64,000 bases of DNA from Vescimonas sanitatis (GTDB lineage: Bacteria; Bacillota; Clostridia; Oscillospirales; Oscillospiraceae): NCBI RefSeq assembly GCF_049060325.1, contig NZ_JBMGPW010000011.1, forward strand, positions 10,856 through 74,855, written 5' to 3'. The translations under genes and the position numbers were made by a program. Positions 52,374 to 59,825 of the stretch are shown here, one piece after another. Below the pieces are notes generated by a model. That model did not search any database, had not been told where the DNA came from, and worked only from the letters and a program-made list of their open reading frames with translations. The stretch's first letter is position 1, and every line of letters begins with the position of its first letter.

Positions 52374-53213
52374 ATGAGTCTGTTCAAAAATCGAACCGTT
52401 GTCGGCGTTATCTGCATCCTGCTCTCTCTGGTAATCTGCTTTGGTATGACGCCTCTTTTCAATAGGAGTGTCAGCCAGAAAGAACAGATCATCCGGGTAA
52501 CTCAGCCCATTCTGGCTGGTGAGGAGATCACTGCCGATATGGTGCAGACTGTAGAAGTAGGCGGCTATAACCTGCCTGAAAATGTAATCCGCCTGAAGGA
52601 AAATGCCGTGGGAAAGTTTGCCACCGCTGACCTGGTTGCGGGCGACTATATCATCAACACCAAGGTATCTGACGAACCTGCCGCTGACAACGCCTACCTG
52701 TACAATCTGGATGGAAGCCAGCAGGCCATGTCCATCACCATCAAGAGTTTTGCCACTGGTCTGTCCGGCAAGCTGCAGAGCGGAGATATTGTTTCCGTGG
52801 TGGCTCCGGATTTCAAAAAACAGGGCCAGACCGTTATTCCACCCGAACTTAAATATGTAGAGGTCATCGGTGTCACTGCCTCCTCCGGATATGACGCCAA
52901 TACCGGCGAGGCACCCTCCGAAGAAGATGAGCGGGAGCTGCCCTCCACAGTGACACTGCTGGTTTCCCCAGAGCAGAGCCGCGTGCTGGCGGAGCTGGAG
53001 GCTGACGGCAAGCTGCACCTGACCTTGGTCTATCGCGGGTCCCGTGAAAATGCCGACCGGTTCCTGGCGGTACAGAATGAGGTGATTGCCACGCTGTATC
53101 CCCCTGAGCCTGCCGGAGAGGACTCCTCCAGCGACAGTGCGCAGCCTGACACTACAGAAACGGAGGATACAGAGGCTCCGGCTGGATCTACAGATGAAAG
53201 CGAGGCTTCCTGA
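52374..53213 (+). CDS. CpaB/RcpC-like pilus assembly protein (SAF domain)
   Basis: ATG 52374 follows GAGGAGG. The 279-residue protein has an N-terminal membrane anchor (TVVGVICILLSLVICFGM). A SAF domain follows (VTQPILAGEEITADMVQTVEV, ATADLVAGDYI), then the RcpC/CpaB domain (MSITIKSFATGLSGKLQSGDIVSVV). The last 40 residues are an acidic Ser/Thr/Glu tail. In Tad systems this protein lies outside the membrane and helps assemble the pilus. It is first in the cpaB-E-F-tadB-C order. Confidence 0.88.
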   Translation: MSLFKNRTVVGVICILLSLVICFGMTPLFNRSVSQKEQIIRVTQPILAGEEITADMVQTVEVGGYNLPENVIRLKENAVGKFATADLVAGDYIINTKVSDEPAADNAYLYNLDGSQQAMSITIKSFATGLSGKLQSGDIVSVVAPDFKKQGQTVIPPELKYVEVIGVTASSGYDANTGEAPSEEDERELPSTVTLLVSPEQSRVLAELEADGKLHLTLVYRGSRENADRFLAVQNEVIATLYPPEPAGEDSSSDSAQPDTTETEDTEAPAGSTDESEAS

Positions 53214-54025
53214 TGCTGAATTTTAAGAAAAACGGTATTTTCTCCCGCTCTACCAGCGAGGAAACCACAGCCCCGGAACTTCAGGGGGGCGGCGTAGTTG
53301 CCGTCTGGGGCAGCCCCGGCAGCGGCAAGACCACCATGGCGGTGAAGATGGCCAAATATCTGGCAGACAAAAAGAGAAATGTTGTCCTGCTCCTGTGTGA
53401 TATGACCGCCCCCATGCTGCCCTGTATCTGCCCGGCATCGGAACTGGAGTGTGAGCGGTCGCTGGGAAGCGTACTGGCCGCTGCCCATGTGACCGAAAAT
53501 CTGGTCAAGAATAATCTCGTCACCCACAAAAGGCTGGGGTACCTGACCATTCTGGGGATGCTCAAGGGCGAAAACGAGTACACCTATCCTCCCTATGGTG
53601 AGGCGCAGGCCAGAGAACTCATTGATTGCTTGCGTGAAGTCGCCCCCTATGTGGTGATCGACTGCGGCAGCTACATTGCCAATGACATCCTCTCCGCTGT
53701 GGCGCTGATGGAGGCAGACTCCGTCTTGCGGCTGGCCAATGCGGACCTCAAGAGCATCAGCTATCTCTCCAGCCAGCTTCCTCTGCTGAAAGACGCCAAG
53801 TGGGATACGGATAAACAGTACAAAATCGCGGCCAATGTGAAGCCCCAACAGGCCGGGGAGCAGATCGGGCAGGCGCTGGGCAATGTGGCCTTCACATTGT
53901 CCCACTCAGAGGAATTGGAGGCCCAGTTCCTCGCAGGAATCCTTCTCTCTGACCTGACTATGAAGGAGAGCAGAGGCTTTCGCAAGGAAATCGAGCAGGT
54001 ATGCCGGGAGGTATTTTCATGTTAG
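53213..54025 (+). CDS. CpaE-like MinD/ParA-family ATPase
   Basis: The 270-residue protein has a P-loop VAVWGSPGSGKTTMAVKMAKYL, a Walker-A form with an extra Ser-Gly. YVVIDCGSYIANDIL is the Walker-B-like site. It lacks the receiver domain of Caulobacter CpaE. CpaE/TadZ proteins localise the Tad apparatus. It starts on the last base of cpaB and overlaps cpaF. Confidence 0.85.
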   Translation: MLNFKKNGIFSRSTSEETTAPELQGGGVVAVWGSPGSGKTTMAVKMAKYLADKKRNVVLLLCDMTAPMLPCICPASELECERSLGSVLAAAHVTENLVKNNLVTHKRLGYLTILGMLKGENEYTYPPYGEAQARELIDCLREVAPYVVIDCGSYIANDILSAVALMEADSVLRLANADLKSISYLSSQLPLLKDAKWDTDKQYKIAANVKPQQAGEQIGQALGNVAFTLSHSEELEAQFLAGILLSDLTMKESRGFRKEIEQVCREVFSC

Positions 54026-55683
54026 GACAGAAGCGAAACGATTCTCTGTTTGGTTCCGGCAACCGCACCATTGAGGCCCCGCAGCCTGTTTTGGAGGAGC
54101 AGGAGGCTGCTTTGGAGGGAGCTCCTCTGGATGAGGCGGTTCAGCCGCCCTCTGAGGCCCAGACCCCGGCGACAGCATTCACCGATGCAGATGACCTGCC
54201 CCGGCGTACCATCGCCACGGAAGCCGCTGCTGGCCAGAGGGGCCACTCCCTGTTCTTCACACCGGAGAATGAGAGCAGGGATTTCAGTTCTGTGCTGCAG
54301 GATGTTCAGGAATATATCTCCGGCAAATATTCCACCCTCATCACAGATGGCGTGGGAGCGGATACCAAGGAGCAAATCAAGCGATACATCAGCAAATATG
54401 TCCAGGATCGGCGCATTGCCGTCAGGGATTTGTCCGGGGAACAGCTGGTGGATGCCCTCTACACCGAGATGGCCGAGTTTGGCTTTCTCACCAAGTACAT
54501 CTTCGGCTCTGGTATTGAGGAGATCAATATCAATTCCTGGCGTGATATTGAAGTTTTGTATTCCAGCGGCCAGATGGTCAAGCTGGAGGAACACTTTGAC
54601 AGTCCCGACCATGCCATCAATGTGATCCGCAGGATGCTCCATGTTTCGGGTATGGTGCTGGACAACGCCAGCCCCGCCGTACTGGGCCACCTCTCCAAAA
54701 ATATCCGTATCGCCGTACTCAAGACTCCGCTGGTGGATGAGGATGTGGGAGTCTGCGCCTCTATCCGAATCGTCAACCCGCAGAATATGCAGAAGGAGGA
54801 TTTCGTCCGGGGCGGCACTGCCACAGGCCCTATGCTGGACTTCCTTTCCGCCTGCCTGCGGTATGGCGTCTCGGTCTGTGTGGCGGGGGCAACCGGCTCT
54901 GGAAAAACCACGGTGGCCGGTTGGCTGCTCACCACGATTCCCGACCATAAGCGCATCTTCACCATTGAAAATGGCTCCCGTGAGCTGGACCTGGTGCGGG
55001 AGAAAAATGGCCGGGTCACCAACAGTGTCATTCACACCATCACCCGTGAGTCAGAGAATGCCAAGCAGAGCGTGGACCAGGATATGCTGCTGGACATGGC
55101 CCTGCGGTATCATCCTGACATTATCTGTGTGGGTGAGATGCGTTCAGCAGAGGCATACGCAGCGCAGGAAGCAGCCCGCACCGGTCACGGTGTACTGACC
55201 ACCATCCACTCCAACAGCTCGCAGGCCACCTGGCGGCGTATGGTCACCCTGTGCAAGAGAAAGCATGAGATGGCTGATGATACTCTTATGGATCTGGTCA
55301 CCGAGGCGTTTCCTGTGACGGTATTTGCCAAACAGCTGGAGGACAAATCCAGAAAGATCATGGAAATCATGGAGTGTGAAACCCTCCCGGATGGCTCCCG
55401 CCAATACAATACCCTCTATCGGTTCCGGATCACGGAAAACCGGCTGGAGGATGGGAAGTTCCACATTGATGGCGTCCACGAAGCAGTGTCTCCAATCTCT
55501 GAGAGCCTGCAAAAACGGTTTGTGGAGAACGGGATGCCTCAGCAGGAGCTGGACCGGCTGATGGATAGTTTTGAGCAGAAGGCGCCCGCTGAGTCCAGCC
55601 CCCACGCTGAAGGCAGCGCAGCAGCACAGACCGTAACCGCCACCGACGAAAATACGCTCCAGGAAGGAGGCAAAACTGTATGA
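54019..55683 (+). CDS. CpaF/TadA-type secretion ATPase
   Basis: ATG 54019 follows GGGAGG; an in-frame ATG at 54001 lies 18 bases earlier without it. The 554-residue protein has an N-terminal linker, then the GspE/CpaF domain: EININSWRDIEVLY, GATGSGKTTVAGWLL (Walker A), IFTIENGSRELDL and ICVGEMRSAEAYAAQEAARTGHGVLTTIHSNS (Walker B and His box). It powers pilus assembly in Tad systems; VirB11 is a relative. Confidence 0.93.
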   Translation: MLGQKRNDSLFGSGNRTIEAPQPVLEEQEAALEGAPLDEAVQPPSEAQTPATAFTDADDLPRRTIATEAAAGQRGHSLFFTPENESRDFSSVLQDVQEYISGKYSTLITDGVGADTKEQIKRYISKYVQDRRIAVRDLSGEQLVDALYTEMAEFGFLTKYIFGSGIEEININSWRDIEVLYSSGQMVKLEEHFDSPDHAINVIRRMLHVSGMVLDNASPAVLGHLSKNIRIAVLKTPLVDEDVGVCASIRIVNPQNMQKEDFVRGGTATGPMLDFLSACLRYGVSVCVAGATGSGKTTVAGWLLTTIPDHKRIFTIENGSRELDLVREKNGRVTNSVIHTITRESENAKQSVDQDMLLDMALRYHPDIICVGEMRSAEAYAAQEAARTGHGVLTTIHSNSSQATWRRMVTLCKRKHEMADDTLMDLVTEAFPVTVFAKQLEDKSRKIMEIMECETLPDGSRQYNTLYRFRITENRLEDGKFHIDGVHEAVSPISESLQKRFVENGMPQQELDRLMDSFEQKAPAESSPHAEGSAAAQTVTATDENTLQEGGKTV

Positions 55684-56609
55684 CCAGTATCCAACTGTTC
55701 GCCTGCATCGGCATGGTCACAGGCTTTTTTATCCTGCTGCGCCTGTCGCCGATGGAATTCACCGACGGAGTGTTCCGCAGCCTGACCAGCCGGCCCAAGA
55801 GCCTCAAGGATGAGATTAACGAACTCACCCATCGCAAAAAGAAATCATTCCTGCGCCGTGAGATTGCCGACACCCAGAACATCCTCAAAATGACCGGGCG
55901 TGAGCCTAAGTTTCCAGCCATTTGCGCCATGTCCCTCCTGCTTTTTGTAGTGGGGGCCTCTGCCGCCATTATGATGGGGAACTTCTTTCTTGTCCCGGTG
56001 ATGGCTGTGGGTATGATGTTCGTACCGTTCTGGTTCATCAAGCTGACAGCTTCCTACTACAAGAAGAACATTGCCGCCGAGCTGGAAACAGCTCTATCCA
56101 TCATTACCACAGCCTATCTGCGCAACGAGGACATCCAGACGGCGGTAGAGGAAAACCTGGAGTACCTGAACCCACCTGTAAAAAGCGTGTTTGCCGAGTT
56201 TCTGGCCCGAATCCAACTGGTGGACCCGGATGTAGATGCCGCCCTGCAGGACATGGGTACCAAAATCGACAATGCGGTGTTTCGGGAATGGGTGGCGGCA
56301 CTTCTGGCCTGCCAGCACGATCGCGGCCTTAAAACAATTCTCACGCCCATTGTGGCAAAGCTCTCCGACATGCGCATCGTCAACGGCGAGCTGGAAAACA
56401 TGGTGTTTGAACCCCGCAAGGAATTCATCATCATGCAGGTGCTGGTGGTCGGAAATATCCCCTTGCTCTATTTTTTGAACAGGGACTGGTTCAACACGCT
56501 GATGCATACTGCCATGGGCCAAATCATCCTGGCGGTCTGTGCCGGGGTGATTTTCGTTTCTACGGCATTTGTTATCAAGCTGACACAGCCCATTGAATAC
56601 CGGAGGTGA
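55680..56609 (+). CDS. TadB-like T2SF-family membrane protein
   Basis: The 309-residue protein has an N-terminal segment, paired hydrophobic helices near residues 80-120 and a third pair at the C-terminus. A cytoplasmic T2SF helix bundle lies between them (AAELETALSIITTAYLRNEDIQTAVEENL...EFLARIQLVDPDVDAALQDM). It forms the inner-membrane platform with TadC. The gene overlaps cpaF and tadC by four bases each. Confidence 0.85.
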   Translation: MTSIQLFACIGMVTGFFILLRLSPMEFTDGVFRSLTSRPKSLKDEINELTHRKKKSFLRREIADTQNILKMTGREPKFPAICAMSLLLFVVGASAAIMMGNFFLVPVMAVGMMFVPFWFIKLTASYYKKNIAAELETALSIITTAYLRNEDIQTAVEENLEYLNPPVKSVFAEFLARIQLVDPDVDAALQDMGTKIDNAVFREWVAALLACQHDRGLKTILTPIVAKLSDMRIVNGELENMVFEPRKEFIIMQVLVVGNIPLLYFLNRDWFNTLMHTAMGQIILAVCAGVIFVSTAFVIKLTQPIEYRR

Positions 56610-57487
56610 CAGACATGGCTGTTTTGATTTTCGTATTCGGCGCTCTGTTGGCTCTGGGCCTGTTCTTCATTGCGGCGGATTTTCTGAAGCTCCCGCGCCT
56701 CGCCACCCAGAGGGCCATGCTTTCTGTTGGCCGCCAGGAAAAAAAGCAGGCCAGGAGCATGGAAGCCTTCCTGATGGGCTGGGCTGTCAAGCTGGCCCCC
56801 CACATCCACATGGATGAATATAAGAGAAGCCGACTTAAAAACACCTTGAATGCCGCAGGCATGGGGATGACTCCTGAAGTTTACTCGTCCTTTGCCATCC
56901 TGAAGGCAGCTGTTATCCTGCTGGGCGTTATCCCATGCCTGCTGGTACTGCCCTTGTTGGCGCCTGTGATTTTGTTTCTGGGTATTGCCGTTTATTTCAA
57001 GGAGATTAGACGGGCAGATGAAAGGTTGAGTGAAAAACGGGGCGAGGTGGAGGCCGAGCTGCCCCGGTTTGTGGCCACTATCACTCAGGAGTTGGCCGCC
57101 AGCCGGGATGTGCTGAGCATGGTGGAGTCCTATAAGCGCAATGCAGGCCCGACCTTTGCCGCAGAGCTGGACATTCTCACCGCAGATATGCGCTCCGGCT
57201 CTTATGAGGCCGCGCTGACCCGGTTTGAGGCGAGGTTCAATTCACCCCTCCTATCGGATGTTATCCGGGGACTGATCGGCGTACTGCGGGGCGACAACGG
57301 CGTCGCCTACTTCCAGATGCTCAGTCATGACATGAAACAGCTGGAGCTTCAAAGGCTGAAAGCCCAGGCCATGAAGATCCCGCCCAAGATCCGGGTGTTC
57401 TCGTTCCTGATGCTGATGTGTTTTCTGATGACCTATCTGGCCATCATTGTCTATGAGATCATCACTTCCCTGGGCGGGATGTTTTAG
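56606..57487 (+). CDS. TadC-like T2SF-family membrane protein
   Basis: The 293-residue protein has hydrophobic segments near residues 1-25, 95-130 and 270-293. The T2SF core is EAELPRFVATITQELAASRDVLSMVESYKRNAGPTFAAEL. It pairs with the TadB-like protein. The TadA-TadB-TadC order is that of Tad/type IVb pilus loci. Confidence 0.85.
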   Translation: MTDMAVLIFVFGALLALGLFFIAADFLKLPRLATQRAMLSVGRQEKKQARSMEAFLMGWAVKLAPHIHMDEYKRSRLKNTLNAAGMGMTPEVYSSFAILKAAVILLGVIPCLLVLPLLAPVILFLGIAVYFKEIRRADERLSEKRGEVEAELPRFVATITQELAASRDVLSMVESYKRNAGPTFAAELDILTADMRSGSYEAALTRFEARFNSPLLSDVIRGLIGVLRGDNGVAYFQMLSHDMKQLELQRLKAQAMKIPPKIRVFSFLMLMCFLMTYLAIIVYEIITSLGGMF

Positions 57488-57501
57488 AGAGGAGGATGCC
57501 T

Positions 57502-58161
57502 GTGGACTACCACAAGGAACTGAAAAAGAAACTGTCGGCCAGCTATGAACGGCAGGTCAAGCAGTGGATGGCGTCCGATCCCGCCCAACTCATTGCGGCG
57601 GCGGAAGATATCGCCGCCATCCGCTTCATCCATGAAAACCTGGTTGATACGATTAGTGATGAAGACGCTTCCTTCCTTCTGACTCTGGATGACCCCCTTT
57701 GGGATGTGAGCAGCAAATGGGTTGAGGAGAACGGATCTGACATGGTACATGACGATGATATCCATCACTGTATCTGGTCATTGTGGGAAGAATGCACGGA
57801 CGGCCAGACACAAAAAGAAGATGGTATTTACCAGCTGATCAGCAACGCGGAAAATGAGATGAAAGAATATGCTCACAAGGTAAAACAGCTGTCTGCTGAT
57901 AAAATTTATCAGCACTCTGCAGAAACCGCAGCCAAAGAAAATTTGCTCTGCTCTATTATTCATGACAGCTATGACCTGGACGATGCGGACTTGGCCAAAA
58001 TCCTTCAACAGGAGGAACCGCTGGATACACTGTATCAGTTTCTTCTGGGCGGAAAAACCGACCTGTCATCGGAAAGCTCCATTTCAAGCATTTTGAATGA
58101 ATATAATGCTCAATGTCAGGAGGAAACCGCAACCATGGACACGGGGGTGACGCTGTGCTGA
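57502..58161 (+). CDS. DUF3848-like protein with two repeats
   Basis: GTG 57502 is 8 bases after GGAGG; the ATG at 57496 is too close to it. The roughly 219-residue protein has two DUF3848-like modules: residues 5-75 (YHKELKKKLSASYERQVKQW, IAAIRFIHENLVDTISDEDASFLLTLDDPLWDVSSKW) and 110-190 (LISNAENEMKEYAHKVKQLS...LLCSIIHDSYDLDDADLAKILQQEEPLDTLYQFL). It has no membrane segment. Why it lies inside the pilus locus is unclear. Confidence 0.65.
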   Translation: MDYHKELKKKLSASYERQVKQWMASDPAQLIAAAEDIAAIRFIHENLVDTISDEDASFLLTLDDPLWDVSSKWVEENGSDMVHDDDIHHCIWSLWEECTDGQTQKEDGIYQLISNAENEMKEYAHKVKQLSADKIYQHSAETAAKENLLCSIIHDSYDLDDADLAKILQQEEPLDTLYQFLLGGKTDLSSESSISSILNEYNAQCQEETATMDTGVTLC

Positions 58162-58553
58162 AAAAGATCCTTAGATCAAAGCGCGGCGAGGGATATCTGG
58201 ATGTGTGTATCCTTGTCCTCTGCGCTATGCTGGTCATTGCGCTGGCGGTGCGGGTCTTCCCGGTATTTGTTGCCAAACAGCAGCTGGACACCTTTGCCAC
58301 CGAGCTGATCCGTGAGGCGGAGATCGCCGGGCGGGTAGGCTCTGAAACCGACCGGCGGGAACAAGCACTGCGGGAGCAGACTGGGCTTAACCCCGATATT
58401 TCATGGAGCCGTACCGGGCGTATTCAGCTCAACCAAGAGGTGGCCGTTACAGTCACCTATGAAACCAACATTGGCCTGTTCAGCGGCTTTGGGAGCTTTC
58501 CCATTACACTTCGGGCGGATGCTACAGGGAAATCGGAGGTGTATTGGAAATGA
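58155..58553 (+). CDS. DUF4320 TadE-like protein
   Basis: GTG 58155 follows GGGGGTGAC. The 132-residue protein has a short basic leader with RGEGYLD, one membrane segment (VCILVLCAMLVIALAVRVFPVF) and a C-terminal beta domain (LNQEVAVTVTYETNIGLFSGFGSFPITLRADATGKSEVYW). This matches DUF4320, which I regard as a pseudopilin of TadE type. The leader motif is shared with the DUF6133 pilins. Confidence 0.78.
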   Translation: MLKKILRSKRGEGYLDVCILVLCAMLVIALAVRVFPVFVAKQQLDTFATELIREAEIAGRVGSETDRREQALREQTGLNPDISWSRTGRIQLNQEVAVTVTYETNIGLFSGFGSFPITLRADATGKSEVYWK

Positions 58554-59095
58554 CCAGGCTGCGAGAAATCCTGCGGGACCGAAAAGGAAACGGCTTCCCA
58601 TTGGCCATCGCCATCACACTGGCGCTGGTCATCATCTTCTGCGGCATCAGCGAGTACATCCGCCTTCTGATCATAGCCCAGGGGGTGCGAGACGCAATGC
58701 AGACTGCGGTGATCTCCACCGTCAATGACAACTATGACGATGTGTATCATGGTGTCCGGGAAGGCTACTCTGGGGGGTATCAGCCGATGGCCGGAGATTT
58801 TGAGGAATCTCTGGACTATGGTGATATTTATGGTAGACTGGAGGAGGTACTGGGCCTGAGCTATCAGGGTGGGACCCGTGTCAAATTTACCGAAGACGGT
58901 AAAACCGAGTTTCGGGTGTGGGGACTGGATGTGGATATTGAAAACGCACCTCTGGCTGGCGGGGACAGGGCCGGAAACCGGTTCGTTGCCAATTGCGAAA
59001 TCGAACTGGAGGTACCTGTTTCCTTTGGAGGCAGACTGCTTCCAGCCATGCGGATCACCGTGGCTACCAGTGCCGGTTATACGCCGAGGTTTTAG
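58550..59095 (+). CDS. TadE/TadG-like membrane-anchored protein
   Basis: The ATG at 58550 overlaps the DUF4320 stop; TTG 58544 is an alternative. The 181-residue protein has the leader RDRKGNGFPLAIAI and one membrane helix (LALVIIFCGISEYIRLLII), followed by a soluble beta-rich domain. The plan is that of the DUF4320 protein and it probably acts as a minor pseudopilin. It ends the pilus operon. Confidence 0.7.
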   Translation: MTRLREILRDRKGNGFPLAIAITLALVIIFCGISEYIRLLIIAQGVRDAMQTAVISTVNDNYDDVYHGVREGYSGGYQPMAGDFEESLDYGDIYGRLEEVLGLSYQGGTRVKFTEDGKTEFRVWGLDVDIENAPLAGGDRAGNRFVANCEIELEVPVSFGGRLLPAMRITVATSAGYTPRF

Positions 59096-59130
59096 CAGTT
59101 TTCAAAAAGTTTTCTATTGTCCCCATAGAC

Positions 59131-59185
59131 TTCTGAAACCTCTTGTGGTAGGGTGTGCCTTGAACAAGGAAGTTCTCCACAAGAG
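59131..59185 (+). repeat. Nested inverted repeat between operons
   Basis: CCTCTTGTGG (59140-59149) pairs with CCACAAGAGG (59177-59186), enclosing CCTTG-AACA-AAGG-type inner pairing. It lies in the only long gap (59096-59213) of the transfer region and could be a terminator or a leader structure. No T run follows directly. Confidence 0.5.
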
Positions 59186-59213
59186 GCTTTGGTAAAACAA
59201 GGAGGTATCAACC

Positions 59214-59762
59214 ATGAAAAATGCGACCAAGAAATGGCTGATTGTGGCGGGAGGTCTGGCCGCCTGCGCTGCTCTGGTGTTCATCATAGCTGGTCAGTTT
59301 GAAAAGAAGCCAGTCAATGACACCCTGCCTCCCCCCAGCAGCTCCTCCCAGGGCGGTGTGATGGTAGATGAGCCGGACAGCAGCATTAGTCCAGAAAAGG
59401 ATGATCCGGAGATTACGGTGAAGCCTGAGACCCCGGATACTTCATCCACCCCTGAAACCGGGAACAGCGGCAGCGGGGCCGTGGCCTCGGGCACCGAGCA
59501 GACGATCCAGGGGGATCCAGAAAAACCGGAATATGATGATGAGGCACTGAAGGATCCGACTCAAAAGCCGGATGGGACCCCGGTAGAGGGAAAGCCAGAT
59601 GCGGAAGATCATGATACGGTGGAACCGCCTCCTCCGCCCCCGTCCACCAACACCAGCGGTGGCCTTCCTGGTTTTGATAATGTTCCAAATGGCGGTGCCA
59701 ATCATGTAACCGAAGCAGATGATATGTACGAGAATGGAAATAAAATCGGCATCATGGGCTGA
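59214..59762 (+). CDS. DUF6550-family secreted or anchored protein
   Basis: The 182-residue protein has an N-terminal signal-anchor (NATKKWLIVAGGLAACAALVFII). It then has a long low-complexity region rich in Pro, Asp, Glu, Ser and Thr with a run of prolines (VEPPPPPPS). A conserved C-terminal block follows (GGLPGFDNVPNGGANHVTEADDMYENGNKIGIMG). DUF6550 is the family I associate with it. It probably extends from the membrane across the cell wall. Confidence 0.72.
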   Translation: MKNATKKWLIVAGGLAACAALVFIIAGQFEKKPVNDTLPPPSSSSQGGVMVDEPDSSISPEKDDPEITVKPETPDTSSTPETGNSGSGAVASGTEQTIQGDPEKPEYDDEALKDPTQKPDGTPVEGKPDAEDHDTVEPPPPPPSTNTSGGLPGFDNVPNGGANHVTEADDMYENGNKIGIMG

Positions 59763-59779
59763 TCTCCAGCCTATCAAAA

Positions 59780-59808
59780 AGCACGGCGGTCGCCGTGCTT
59801 TTTGCTTT
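59780..59808 (+). terminator. Terminator after the DUF6550 gene
   Basis: AAAGCACGGC-GGTC-GCCGTGCTTTTT is a strong stem with a T run. Confidence 0.85.
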
Positions 59809-59825
59809 GCCGGAAAGGAGGATGC

